Position numbers and translations under genes: made by a program | Shown: in pieces, positions 22,500 to 30,614 of the stretch | Layout of the letters: the number at the start of each line of letters is the position of its first letter | Position numbering within the stretch: the first letter of the stretch is position 1 | NCBI RefSeq assembly: GCF_001984055.1 | Contig: NZ_LYVO01000074.1 | Span: forward strand, 1-38,093 | Reading direction: 5' to 3' | Length of the DNA: 38,093 bases | Source: Variovorax sp. KK3 | GTDB lineage: Bacteria > Pseudomonadota > Gammaproteobacteria > Burkholderiales > Burkholderiaceae_C | The notes under the pieces: generated by a model | Told to the model about the DNA's origin: nothing | The model's input: the letters and a program-made list of their open reading frames with translations, nothing else | Databases searched by the model: none

Positions 22500-23459
22500 T
22501 CAGACCATGCCGGACTTGTGCATCGTCGCGCGCAGGCTCGCGAACTCCTCGTCCACGAACTTGGAGAAGGCGTCGCCCGACAGCACGGCGGGGGTCCAGT
22601 CGTTCTTCTTCATGGCCTCGGCCCACGACGGCGTCTTGATCGCGGCCAGGATCAGGTCGATGAGGGCCTTGCGTTGCTCGGGCGTGATGCCGGGCGCGCC
22701 GTACACGCCGCGCCAGTTGCCGATCTCGACGTCGATCTTCTGCTCCTTGAGCGTGGGCACGTCGATGCCGGGCAGGCGCTGGGCCGAGGTGACGGCGATG
22801 GCGCGCATCTTGCCGGTCTTGATGTACTCGGCGAATTCGCTGTAGCCGCTGCCGCCGACCGTGACGTTGCCGCCAAGAACCGCCGCGGTGGCTTCGCCAC
22901 CTCCCCGGAAGGCCACGTAGTTGATCTTCGAAGGATCGACGCCGACCTTGGTCGCGATCATGGCCGCGGCGATGTGCTCCGTGGAGCCGCGCGAACCGCC
23001 GCCCCACTTGACGCTGCCCGGGTCCTTCTTGAGCTGCTCGACCACGTCGGCCATGGTCTTCATCGGCGAGTTGGCGGGCAGCACGAACACGTTGTATTCG
23101 CTGGTCAGGCGCGCCAGCGGCGTGGCCTTCGACAGGTCGACCGGCGGCTTGCCGGTGATGATGCCGCCGACCATGACGGCGCCCATCACCATCATCGCGT
23201 TCGGGTCGCCCTTGGAGCCGTTGACGAACTGCGCCAGGCCCAGCGCGCCGGCGGCGCCGCCCTTGTTGTCGTAGGTGACGGTGTCGGCGAGCTTGCCGTC
23301 GGTCAAGGCCTTGCCCAGCGCGCGCCCGGTGGTGTCCCAGCCACCGCCGGGGTTGGCGGGGAGCATCATCTTGATGTTGGGAGCAGCCCATGCCGACAGC
23401 GGCAGGGCACCGGTGGCGGCCAGGGCGGCCAAGGACTTCAGAAAGGTATCTCGACGCAT
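22500..23459 (-). CDS. tctC: Tripartite tricarboxylate transporter substrate-binding protein (Bug/TctC family)
   Basis: This 319-residue exported Bug-family receptor begins with MRRDTFLKSLAALAATG and a signal peptide cut after AWA near residue 25. The mature start NIKMMLPANPGGGWDTTGRA and the later VKWGGGSRGSTEHIAA and VAFRGGGEATAAVLGG segments are typical ligand-loop regions. It binds a carboxylate in the periplasm and hands it to TctAB. The ATG at 23459 follows AAGGAG. It is the first gene of the tct operon and divergent from tctD across 104 nt. That pairing is the classical arrangement in which TctD activates transport when substrate is sensed. Confidence 0.95.
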   Translation of the reverse strand: MRRDTFLKSLAALAATGALPLSAWAAPNIKMMLPANPGGGWDTTGRALGKALTDGKLADTVTYDNKGGAAGALGLAQFVNGSKGDPNAMMVMGAVMVGGIITGKPPVDLSKATPLARLTSEYNVFVLPANSPMKTMADVVEQLKKDPGSVKWGGGSRGSTEHIAAAMIATKVGVDPSKINYVAFRGGGEATAAVLGGNVTVGGSGYSEFAEYIKTGKMRAIAVTSAQRLPGIDVPTLKEQKIDVEIGNWRGVYGAPGITPEQRKALIDLILAAIKTPSWAEAMKKNDWTPAVLSGDAFSKFVDEEFASLRATMHKSGMV

Positions 23460-23497
23460 GCGTGTCTCCTTTGGGGAACTTGTTGGCAGAACGCCGC

Positions 23498-23503
23498 TAT
23501 GAT
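23498..23503 (+). promoter_or_regulatory. Candidate -10 element (TATGAT) for tctD
   Basis: TATGAT lies 61 nt before the tctD ATG in the 104-nt divergent gap, in the context GCCGCTATGATGCGC. That context also occurs before the caspase-like gene on the other strand. No acceptable -35 is found at 16-18 nt, which would fit an activator-dependent promoter, but the hexamer alone is weak evidence. Confidence 0.3.
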
Positions 23504-23563
23504 GCGCCGCCCCGCTGTCAGTTGGCTGTCCGACACACTGGGGTAAACACCGAAATTCCGGCG

Positions 23564-24247
23564 ATGAAGCTGCTGCTAGTCGAAGACGATCCGTCGATGC
23601 AAACCACGCTGCAGCGCACCCTGGGCCGCCGCATGATCGACGTGCGACTGTGCGGCGACGGTGCGCAGGCGCTCGCGCAGTGGCGCGCGCTCGAGCCCGA
23701 CGTGGTCGCGCTCGACCTGAGCCTGCCCAACCTCGATGGCCTGCAGGTGCTGGCGCAGGCACGCGCCGAAGGCCTGCGCACGCCGGTGCTGCTGCTGACC
23801 GCGCGCGGCACGGTGGGCGACCGCGTGGTGGGCCTCAACACCGGTGCCGACGACTACCTGCCCAAGCCCTTCGACCTGGATGAGCTGGAGGCGCGCATCC
23901 GCGCCCTGCACCGGCGCAACCAGAGCTCGGCCCCGGAATCCGCGAACGCGCTGCAGCAGGTGGGCGGGCTGCGCTACGAGCCCGACAGCGGCGCCATCTA
24001 CCACCGGGCCGACGTGCTCGAACTCACGCCGCGCGAGCTGGCGCTGTTGAAGGCGCTGATGGTGAAGCCCGGCCACGCGGTGTCGAAGGAGCGCCTGTTC
24101 GAGCTGGTCTTCCCCGGCGAGGCCGACGTGCAGTACGAAGCGGTCGAGGTGGTGGTGTACCGCCTGCGCAAGAAGCTGGCCGGCACCGGCGCGCTGCTGA
24201 TGACGCTGCGGGGCCTGGGCTACCTGCTGCGCGAAGAGTCGGCATGA
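23564..24247 (+). CDS. tctD: Response regulator TctD (OmpR family)
   Basis: This 227-residue OmpR/PhoB-type regulator has a receiver domain with the acidic pair in VEDD (residues 6-9), phospho-acceptor Asp51 in VALDLSLPNLDG, Thr in LLTARG and Lys in LPKPFDL. A C-terminal winged helix follows, with ELTPRELALLKALMVKPG and VVVYRLRKKL. The stop codon overlaps the kinase start (ATGA at 24244-24247). It is divergent from tctCBA, the known target arrangement of TctD, so it should activate or control that transporter in response to TctE. Confidence 0.93.
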   Translation: MKLLLVEDDPSMQTTLQRTLGRRMIDVRLCGDGAQALAQWRALEPDVVALDLSLPNLDGLQVLAQARAEGLRTPVLLLTARGTVGDRVVGLNTGADDYLPKPFDLDELEARIRALHRRNQSSAPESANALQQVGGLRYEPDSGAIYHRADVLELTPRELALLKALMVKPGHAVSKERLFELVFPGEADVQYEAVEVVVYRLRKKLAGTGALLMTLRGLGYLLREESA

Positions 24248-25659
24248 TGCGCGCCGCCTCGCTGCGCGCCAGGCTGCTGGTCGGCATCCTGGCGCCGGTC
24301 GCGCTCTTCATCGTGATCAACAGCGTGAGCCTTTATCGCCAGAGCCTGGCGGCCGCGACCACGGCCTACGACCGCACCCTGCTCGCATCGGCCAAGACCA
24401 TCGGCGAACAGCTCGACGTGGAAGGCTACGACGAACTTGCTTCGCTGCGCGCCATCGTGCCCTACTCCGCGCTCGAAGCCTTCGAAGCCGACACGCAGAG
24501 CCGCATGTACTACCGCGTCTCGGCGCTCGACGGCGAGATGATCTCGGGCTTCGCCGAGCTGCCCTTCTGGCGCGGCAAGCTGCCCAACCGACCACCCTAT
24601 GCGGCGCTGGTCGACTTCTACGACGCGCGTTTTCGCGAGCAGCCGGTGCGCGTGGCGGTGCTGCTTCAGCCGGTGTCCGGCGCACGCGGCCGCGGCATGG
24701 CGGTGGTGCAGGTGGCCGAGACGCTGGAACTGCGCGAAACGCTGGTGCGAAAGCTGCTCGTCGACATGATGTGGCGGCAACTGGTGCTGCTGGCCGTGAT
24801 CGCCGGCGTCACCGTGTTCGTGGTGCAGCGCGCGACCCGGCCGGTGCGCCGGCTGGGCGAAGCGATCGAGGAGCGCGCCGCCGACGACCTGTCGCCCATC
24901 GACGCGCCAGATGCCCCGCGCGAGCTGCGGCCGCTGGTCGACGCCACCACCCACGTCATGGGCCGCCTGCAGCGCCTGCTGGACCACCAGAAGCGCTTCG
25001 TGCGCGACACCGCGCACCAGCTGCGCACGCCGCTGGCCGTGCTCAAGGCCCAGGTGCAGTCGGCACGCCGCGGCGACATGCCGACCGACGAGGCATTCGG
25101 CGAGATCGCCGCCACGGTGGAGCGCGCCACCGCGCTGGCCAACCAGATGCTGTCGCTGGCCAAGGTGGAGCAGCTGCGGCAGCAGCCCGAATCGCAGACG
25201 CTGGATCTGGCCGAGGCCGTACGGGGCATCGCGCTCGACCTGTCGCCGCTGATGGCCGACAAGGCGCTGGACGTGGAGCTGTCGGTCGGCGAATCTCCCG
25301 TGCTCGTGCGCGCGCACCACTGGATGCTGCAGGAGCTCGCGCGCAACCTGCTGCACAACGCGATCAAGCACAGCCCGCAAGGCGGCGCGCTCGCGGTGCG
25401 CGTGCAGGCGGACGACGGCCAGGCCCTGTTCGTCGTCAGTGACGAGGGGCCGGGCATCTCCGACGAGCTGCGCCAGCGCCTCTTCGCGCCCTTCGCCGCG
25501 GGCGACCCCGGCAGCGGCTCGGGCCTGGGCCTCGCCATCTGCCGCGAGATCGTGCTGGCGCTGGGCGGGCGCATCGCACTCGACAACCGGGAAAGCGGCG
25601 GACAGCGACGCGGGCTCGACACCGTCGTGCGCCTGCCGCTTGCTGGCGACAATCACTGA
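24244..25659 (+). CDS. tctE: Sensor histidine kinase TctE
   Basis: This 471-residue inner-membrane kinase has two transmembrane helices, around residues 10-30 and 178-196, flanking a periplasmic sensor of about 150 residues of the TctE N-terminal type. The H-box RDTAHQLRTPLAVL carries phospho-acceptor His258. The ATPase part has the N-box ELARNLLHNAIKH, G1 DEGPGIS and G2 GSGSGLGLAIC. The start is ATGATG at 24244, overlapping tctD. It is expected to sense a tricarboxylate-like compound and phosphorylate TctD. Confidence 0.93.
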   Translation: MMRAASLRARLLVGILAPVALFIVINSVSLYRQSLAAATTAYDRTLLASAKTIGEQLDVEGYDELASLRAIVPYSALEAFEADTQSRMYYRVSALDGEMISGFAELPFWRGKLPNRPPYAALVDFYDARFREQPVRVAVLLQPVSGARGRGMAVVQVAETLELRETLVRKLLVDMMWRQLVLLAVIAGVTVFVVQRATRPVRRLGEAIEERAADDLSPIDAPDAPRELRPLVDATTHVMGRLQRLLDHQKRFVRDTAHQLRTPLAVLKAQVQSARRGDMPTDEAFGEIAATVERATALANQMLSLAKVEQLRQQPESQTLDLAEAVRGIALDLSPLMADKALDVELSVGESPVLVRAHHWMLQELARNLLHNAIKHSPQGGALAVRVQADDGQALFVVSDEGPGISDELRQRLFAPFAAGDPGSGSGLGLAICREIVLALGGRIALDNRESGGQRRGLDTVVRLPLAGDNH

Positions 25660-25680
25660 CTTCGGAGACTGTTTTTTTCC

Positions 25681-26109
25681 ATGGACCGACTGCGCATCGA
25701 CAAATGGCTCTGGGCCGCGCGCTTCTACAAGACGCGCACGCTGGCCGCGGACGAGATCGGCAAGAACCGCATCCAGGTCAACGGCGACGTCGCCAAGGCG
25801 TCGCGCGAGGTCAAGGCGGGCGACCAGGTCACGATCCGCCTCGGTGGCGGGCTCGAACGCATCGTGTGGGTGCGCGGCCTGAGCGGCCAGCGCGGCCCGG
25901 CGCCGGTGGCGCAGAAGCTCTACGAGGAAACCCCCGAAAGCCTGGCCGCGCTGGCGGCCGCACGCGAGCAGCGGCGCATGGGCAGCGAGCCGGCGCTGAG
26001 CATCGAGCAGGGCCGGCCCACCAAGCGCGATCGGCGCGACCTGGACCAGGCCCGCCGCGTCGACTGGGACAACCGCTGGAGCGCCTCGCTCGAGCCCGAC
26101 GACGACTGA
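25681..26109 (+). CDS. hslR: Ribosome-associated heat-shock protein Hsp15 homologue (S4 RNA-binding domain)
   Basis: This 142-residue basic protein starts with an S4 domain: MDRLRIDKWLWAARFYKTRT, then GKNRIQVNGDVAKASREVKAG, covering residues 1-50. A charged tail follows with many Arg and Glu residues. E. coli Hsp15 binds stalled 50S subunits that carry nascent chains and helps recycle them. Length and domain order match. The gene follows tctE after 21 nt but is functionally unrelated, so read-through is possible. Start ATG is at 25681. Confidence 0.9.
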   Translation: MDRLRIDKWLWAARFYKTRTLAADEIGKNRIQVNGDVAKASREVKAGDQVTIRLGGGLERIVWVRGLSGQRGPAPVAQKLYEETPESLAALAAAREQRRMGSEPALSIEQGRPTKRDRRDLDQARRVDWDNRWSASLEPDDD

Positions 26110-26180
26110 GGGCAGCTGCCGGGCGCGCGACGCCATCGCGTACCCTCAGGACTCATCCACCGACAAGGAGCCCCCCGGAC

Positions 26181-26987
26181 ATGGCCAGCTTCAAGAAGTA
26201 CCGCCCCGGCAGCAAGTTCAGGCTGGCCGACATCGACCCCGATGACACGCCATTTTTGGAAGGCGACGAAGACGCCCAGCGCGCGCAACTCGACCAGCTC
26301 GCAGGCGAGCTCGACGAACTGCAGAACCTGCTGGTCGCCGAAGGCCGGCGCAAGCTGCTGCTGGTGCTGCAGGGCATGGACACCAGCGGCAAGGACGGCA
26401 CCATCCGCTGGGTGTTCTCGCGCACCTCGCCGCTGGGCGTGCGGGTCACCGCCTTCAAGGCGCCCAACGACGACGAGCGCGCACGCGACTACCTGTGGCG
26501 CTGCCATGCGGTGGTGCCGCGCACGGGCGAGATCATGGTCTGGAACCGCAGCCACTACGAAGACGTGCTGGTCCCCGTGGTCGAGGGCTGGATCGACAAG
26601 TCCGAGCAGCAGCGGCGCTTCGCGCAGATCGACGACTTCGAGCGCCTGCTCACCGAGACCGGCACAGTGGTCGTCAAGTGCATGCTGCACATCAGCAAGA
26701 AGGAGCAGCGCGAGCGGCTGCAGGCGCGCATCGACGAACCCGACAAGCGCTGGAAGTTCAAGCTCGACGACCTGGCCGCGCGCAAGAAATGGGACGCCTA
26801 CCAGCAGGCCTACGAGCAGGCCTTGCGCGCCACGTCCAGCCGCCATGCGCCCTGGCACGTGGTGCCGGCCGACAGCAAGCGGCATCGCAACCTGATGATC
26901 GCCCAGTTGCTCGTCAAGACCTTGCGCGACATGAAACTGGCCGTGCCCCCCGCCGACGCGGCGCTGGACGGCCTGGTCGTCAAGTAG
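26181..26987 (+). CDS. ppk2: Polyphosphate kinase 2 (PPK2) family nucleotide phosphotransferase
   Basis: This 268-residue cytosolic PPK2-type kinase transfers phosphate between polyphosphate and nucleotides. It has the Walker A variant GMDTSGKDG at residues 65-73 and the Walker B-like NRSHYED at 122-128. A basic lid region around KKEQRERLQAR follows, and then the conserved WHVVPADSKRHRNL near 235-248. Length and a single catalytic domain fit the short PPK2 classes. Class III (AMP/ADP phosphorylation) is plausible but cannot be fixed by eye. ACAAGGAG stands upstream of the ATG at 26181. It probably forms its own unit after hslR. Confidence 0.9.
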   Translation: MASFKKYRPGSKFRLADIDPDDTPFLEGDEDAQRAQLDQLAGELDELQNLLVAEGRRKLLLVLQGMDTSGKDGTIRWVFSRTSPLGVRVTAFKAPNDDERARDYLWRCHAVVPRTGEIMVWNRSHYEDVLVPVVEGWIDKSEQQRRFAQIDDFERLLTETGTVVVKCMLHISKKEQRERLQARIDEPDKRWKFKLDDLAARKKWDAYQQAYEQALRATSSRHAPWHVVPADSKRHRNLMIAQLLVKTLRDMKLAVPPADAALDGLVVK

Positions 26988-27110
26988 CACCGGCCGTTCG
27001 TTCGACCTTCGTCTCTCCTCCATATGGCGTATTGAGGGGGCCGGATCGCGGTGGGAGACTGCCTTTCACGCGATCACGATCACGCGCCCGCGCAACCTCG
27101 AAGGACCATC

Positions 27111-27287
27111 ATGGACGTCTTGACCCTCTCCGAGCTGATGACCGGCCTGATCTCGGTGATCGGCACCGGCATCCTCTTGCTGATGACCACGAGCCGCGTG
27201 CCGAGGGCGCTGCACGACGAGATCGCGCAGCGCGTGGAACGCTCCATCGCGGCGATCGACGCCTGCGACGACAGGCGCCGCCGCTGA
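27111..27287 (+). CDS. Small single-span membrane protein of unknown function
   Basis: This 58-residue protein has a hydrophobic helix over residues 9-26 (LMTGLISVIGTGILLLMT) followed by a charged amphipathic helix and an Arg-rich end. A ribosome site (GAAGGA) stands 7 nt before the ATG at 27111. No family is recognised. It lies alone between the PPK2 gene and another unknown gene, with over 100 nt on each side. Codon use looks normal for the region. Confidence 0.6.
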   Translation: MDVLTLSELMTGLISVIGTGILLLMTTSRVPRALHDEIAQRVERSIAAIDACDDRRRR

Positions 27288-27561
27288 AGCGCTTTGTCTT
27301 TCGCGGCAGGGCTCGGCGGCCGTGTCCTGCGGTCGACTGCTCGTGCTCGCATCGCACGGCGAGCGAAGGATCATGCGTGCTGCCTGGAGGTCGAAAGTAT
27401 CAATCTGCGCCAAAGCCAACTTTCGAGCCTGCGGGCGCGCGGTTTCGAACCGTCGACGATTTAACAACGTAGGTTCTTTTTCGCCCTCTGCCGTGCCTGT
27501 CGCGCACGCCAGCGACGACACTCCTCGAAAGTTTTTGTGTCGGCTTTTTCGAGGACTGGTC
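27288..27561. other. Intergenic stretch without recognisable gene
   Basis: Between the small membrane protein and the helical protein no coding frame with a plausible start is seen. The stretch is less GC-rich than its surroundings around 27395-27480, which is compatible with a promoter for the gene at 27562, but no clear hexamer pair or hairpin was found. Confidence 0.4.
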
Positions 27562-28020
27562 ATGGACTCCCCCGATCTTGAAACCGTTGAGCGAACGCGC
27601 GCAGTCATCGAGGAGCTGATCGCCTACCGCAGCCATCTGTCGGTTTCGGTCCCCTACTTCGCGCCCACCAACATCGGCTCGCTCACGCCCGACGTGCAGC
27701 AGAACGAGTCGCGCATCAAGGAAGAGAACGACTACGGCAACCGCGTGCGCGCCGCCATCCAGATGAGCCTGGCCGCCGCCGCCGCATCGATGCGACTGGC
27801 CGAATCGTTGATGCACGACGACGCGCAGCTCGGCATGCGCGAACGCCAGCAGAACCTCGCACGCTGCGCGCAAGAAGCCCAGAGCTGCCGCGACGTCGCA
27901 GGCCACGTGGTCGCACTGCTGTCGGGCAAGGAGGCGCCGAAGGTCGATGCGCTGATGGAAATCCGGCGCTTGAAGTCGGCGGTTCACGATCGCTTCGGGC
28001 GGTGGCCTGGGAGCAAGTAG
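27562..28020 (+). CDS. Hypothetical helical protein
   Basis: This 152-residue soluble protein is predicted mostly alpha-helical, with no signal peptide, membrane segment or recognised motif. The middle part has an alanine-rich helix (AAIQMSLAAAAASMRLAESL) followed by a Gln/Glu/Cys-containing helix, which suggests a helical bundle. The ATG at 27562 follows GAGGAC at normal distance. The 274 nt before it, from the preceding small gene, hold a T-rich patch near 27474-27481 that could be part of a promoter. No function is proposed. Confidence 0.6.
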   Translation: MDSPDLETVERTRAVIEELIAYRSHLSVSVPYFAPTNIGSLTPDVQQNESRIKEENDYGNRVRAAIQMSLAAAAASMRLAESLMHDDAQLGMRERQQNLARCAQEAQSCRDVAGHVVALLSGKEAPKVDALMEIRRLKSAVHDRFGRWPGSK

Positions 28021-28107
28021 GCGGCGACGCGCGCTGAGCCTCCGTTGCTCGCTGACTCCCATCGCGATATCGGCAAGGATCGACGGACGAAAAACGAAGG
28101 GCAAGAA

Positions 28108-28139
28108 AAAGCCCCGCTGCAGAGTCTGCGCGGGGCTTT
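28108..28139 (-). terminator. Rho-independent terminator downstream of tRNA-Ser
   Basis: AAAGCCCCGC at 28108-28117 pairs with GCGGGGCTTT at 28130-28139 around a 12-nt loop that can itself pair partly. Read on the minus strand the stem is followed by a short T run (TTTTTC), which suits termination 9 nt beyond the tRNA 3' end. On the plus strand, after the hypothetical gene, the stem is followed by TTTG, so weaker bidirectional action is possible. Confidence 0.8.
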
Positions 28140-28147
28140 GTTGTTCT

Positions 28148-28240
28148 TGGCGGAAACGGAGGGATTCGAACCCTCGATGAGGCTCTACACCCCATACTCC
28201 CTTAGCAGGGGAGCACCTTCGGCCACTCGGTCACGTTTCC
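28148..28240 (-). tRNA. tRNA-Ser (anticodon GCU)
   Basis: Read on the minus strand this gives a 93-nt tRNA. The acceptor stem GGAAACG pairs with CGTTTCC, the discriminator is G and CCA is encoded. The anticodon loop contains CTGCTAA (anticodon GCU, reading AGC/AGU serine codons). A long variable arm, as required for tRNA-Ser, follows, and the T arm has GGTTCGAATCC. It lies 22 nt downstream of the lysC stop in the same direction and has its own terminator at 28108-28139. Confidence 0.95.
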
Positions 28241-28262
28241 AGCAGTCCGCGATTATGCCAGC

Positions 28263-29531
28263 TTATGCGGCAGGTTGATCGAGATCGAAGGCCTTGTGCA
28301 GCGCGCGAACGGCGAGCTCCATGTACTTCTCGTCGATCACCACCGAAGTCTTGATTTCGCTCGTGGAGATCATCTGGATGTTGATGCCCTCCTCGCTCAG
28401 AACGCGGAACATCTTGCTGGCCACGCCCACGTGGCTGCGCATGCCGATGCCGACGATGCTGACCTTGCAGATCTTGGTGTCGCCGACGATGTCCGCCGCG
28501 CCCAGCGTGGGCAGCACTTTTTCCTTGAGCAGGTCGATGGTCTTGGCGTAGTCGTTGCGGTGCACCGTGAAGCTGAAGTCGGTGCGGCCGTCCTTGCTCA
28601 GGTTCTGGATGATCACGTCGACCTCGACGTTCGCATCGGCGACTGCCCCCAGGATGTGGTACGCGATGCCGGGCTTGTCGGGCACGCCGAGCACGGAGAT
28701 TTTGGCCTCGTCGCGGTTGAACGCGATGCCGGAGACAACGGCTTGTTCCATGTTTTCGTCTTCCTCGAATGTGATCAGGGTGCCGGACTTGGCCTCTTCC
28801 TTGAGGTCGATGTCCCAGGGCGTGAAGCTGGACAGCACGCGCAGCGGCACACGGTACTTGCCAGCGAACTCGACCGAGCGGATCTGCAGCACCTTGGAGC
28901 CCAGGCTCGCCATTTCGAGCATTTCCTCGAAGCTCACGGTGGTCAGGCGCCGGGCATCGGGCTCGACGCGCGGGTCGGTGGTGTAGACGCCGTCGACGTC
29001 GGTGTAGATGAGGCATTCGTGCGCCTTCATCGCCGCTGCGATCGCGACCGCGGAGGTGTCGCTGCCGCCACGGCCCAGCGTGGTGATGTTGCCGGCCTCG
29101 TCCACGCCCTGGAAGCCGGTGATGACGACCACTTTGCCGGCTTCGAGGTCGGCGCGCACGCGTGCATCGTCGATGCTTTCGATGCGGGCCTTGGTGAAGG
29201 CGCTGTCGGTTTTCACCTGCACCTGCCAGCCGGCGTAGCTGACGGCCTGCATGCCCTCGGCCTGCAGCGCGATGGCCAGCAGTGCCGACGAGGCCTGCTC
29301 GCCGGTGGCGGCCAGCATGTCGAGCTCGCGGTTGTAGTCGTCGGCCGTCTTGCCGGGTGCGAGCTCTTTGGCGAGGCCGAGCAGGCGATTGGTTTCGCCG
29401 CTCATGGCGCTCGGAACGACCACCATCTGGTGGCCCGCGCGCGCCCACTTGGCGACGCGCTTGGCGACATTGCGGATGCGCTCGGTCGAGCCCATCGACG
29501 TGCCGCCGTATTTGTGAACGATCAATGCCAT
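28263..29531 (-). CDS. lysC: Aspartate kinase
   Basis: This 422-residue enzyme phosphorylates aspartate in the first step of the lysine/threonine/methionine and diaminopimelate pathway. The N-terminal KYGGTS (residues 7-12) is the kinase signature, followed by GFQGVDEAGNITTLGRGGSD and the ATP-binding TDVDGVYTTDPR. The C-terminal region holds two ACT domains (VLGVPDKPGIAYHILG and VSIVGIGMRSHVGVASKMF) that give feedback control by amino-acid end products. It is monofunctional, with no homoserine dehydrogenase fusion. Start ATG is at 29531. It is followed by tRNA-Ser in the same direction and preceded by tilS. Confidence 0.96.
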   Translation of the reverse strand: MALIVHKYGGTSMGSTERIRNVAKRVAKWARAGHQMVVVPSAMSGETNRLLGLAKELAPGKTADDYNRELDMLAATGEQASSALLAIALQAEGMQAVSYAGWQVQVKTDSAFTKARIESIDDARVRADLEAGKVVVITGFQGVDEAGNITTLGRGGSDTSAVAIAAAMKAHECLIYTDVDGVYTTDPRVEPDARRLTTVSFEEMLEMASLGSKVLQIRSVEFAGKYRVPLRVLSSFTPWDIDLKEEAKSGTLITFEEDENMEQAVVSGIAFNRDEAKISVLGVPDKPGIAYHILGAVADANVEVDVIIQNLSKDGRTDFSFTVHRNDYAKTIDLLKEKVLPTLGAADIVGDTKICKVSIVGIGMRSHVGVASKMFRVLSEEGINIQMISTSEIKTSVVIDEKYMELAVRALHKAFDLDQPAA

Positions 29532-29611
29532 GGGTGAAGTCAAGAGATGAATTCGGATGCCTGCCGCAGTGCAGGTGACCGTGAGCCCGTCACGTGCCCG
29601 AGGGGCCTGTT

Positions 29612-30580
29612 TCAGCGCAAGGCCGCAGGCTGCGACGGAGGCCGGGCATTGTACCAACGCAGCACATCGCCCTCGCGCTGGACGTAACCGTCCGCAACCT
29701 TGATGCGGATGCGGTGGCCGCGGGTGCTGCAGGCCTCGATCTGGTCGAGCAGTTGTTCGAGCTGCGCTTCGCTCGGCACGGCGTCGTGCTCGCGCCGCAG
29801 CCAGTGGCGCAGCACGTTGGCCAGGCGCTCGCGCGGCAAAGTGCGCAGGGCAGCCAGCGTGGGCGGAAGTCCGGCGGTCTCGCTGTCGGATGCGGCGACC
29901 TCGGCCAGCAGCCGCGAGGCCCTGGCCGCGTTGCGGGCCGAGCGTGCGAAGGTCTCGCGAAACTGGGGCAGCGTCGCGGCGAGCGCGGGCAGCAATTGCA
30001 GGCGGATGCGGTTGCGGGTGTAGCGCAGGTCGGCGTTGGTCGGGTCGTCGACGTGGACCGTGCCGCTCGCCGCGATCCATTCGCGCAGCGCGACGGCCGG
30101 GACATCCAGCAAGGGTCGATGGAAGTCGATGCCATGGCGTTTCATCCGCCGCGGCATGCCGGCCAGCCCGTCGAGTCCGGCGCCGCGGCCGAGCGCGATC
30201 AGCATGGTTTCGACCTGGTCGTCGGCGTGCTGGGCCAGCGCCACATCGTGAAGGCCGTTTGCCTGCGCGAGGCGCGCCAGCGTGGCGTAGCGTGCACGCC
30301 GTGCCGCGTCTTCAGGGCTTTCGCCGGGCGCATGCCGAGCGTCGACGCGGCCGACATGCAGCGGAACGTCGAGCGCCTTGCAGGTGGCGCGGCAGTGGGC
30401 TTCGAAGTCGTCGGCCGCGGCTTGCAGGCCATGGTGCACGTGGAGCGCGAACACCTGGCCCGGCCATCGGGCCGCGGCAGCATGCAGCAGCGCGGTCGAA
30501 TCGGCGCCGCCGCTGTACGCCACGCCCAGCGGCAACGGCGCCGCCCAGGATGCCAGCGCGGGGGCGGCGGGATTTTCCAT
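29612..30580 (-). CDS. tilS: tRNA(Ile)-lysidine synthase
   Basis: This 322-residue enzyme converts the wobble cytidine of the CAU-anticodon tRNA-Ile to lysidine, so that it reads AUA. The N-terminal ATP-binding loop AYSGGADSTAL is near residues 20-30, and ALHVHHGLQ and AQHADDQVETML follow, as in the family. The later DPTNADLRYTRNRIR block near residues 170-184 is also characteristic. It is shorter than the E. coli enzyme (about 430 residues), as it lacks most of the C-terminal domain; short forms exist in other bacteria. Start ATG is at 30580, 34 nt after accA. Confidence 0.93.
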   Translation of the reverse strand: MENPAAPALASWAAPLPLGVAYSGGADSTALLHAAAARWPGQVFALHVHHGLQAAADDFEAHCRATCKALDVPLHVGRVDARHAPGESPEDAARRARYATLARLAQANGLHDVALAQHADDQVETMLIALGRGAGLDGLAGMPRRMKRHGIDFHRPLLDVPAVALREWIAASGTVHVDDPTNADLRYTRNRIRLQLLPALAATLPQFRETFARSARNAARASRLLAEVAASDSETAGLPPTLAALRTLPRERLANVLRHWLRREHDAVPSEAQLEQLLDQIEACSTRGHRIRIKVADGYVQREGDVLRWYNARPPSQPAALR

Positions 30581-30614
30581 GACGAAGTGGCGGGCCGGCG
30601 CCAGTCCGCCCGGT

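Noticed and set aside
23460..23762. N-terminal extension of TctC beyond 23459
   Set aside because: It would overlap tctD on the other strand and bury the signal peptide. The ATG at 23459 has a good ribosome site and a normal leader.
28081..28245. A mobile-element attachment site at the tRNA-Ser gene
   Set aside because: tRNA 3' ends are common integration targets, but no integrase gene and no repeated copy of the tRNA 3' end were seen in the window.
28263..30080. A long N-terminal extension of aspartate kinase giving about 605 residues
   Set aside because: The extension overlaps tilS in another frame and has low-complexity composition. The kinase signature begins at the ATG at 29531.
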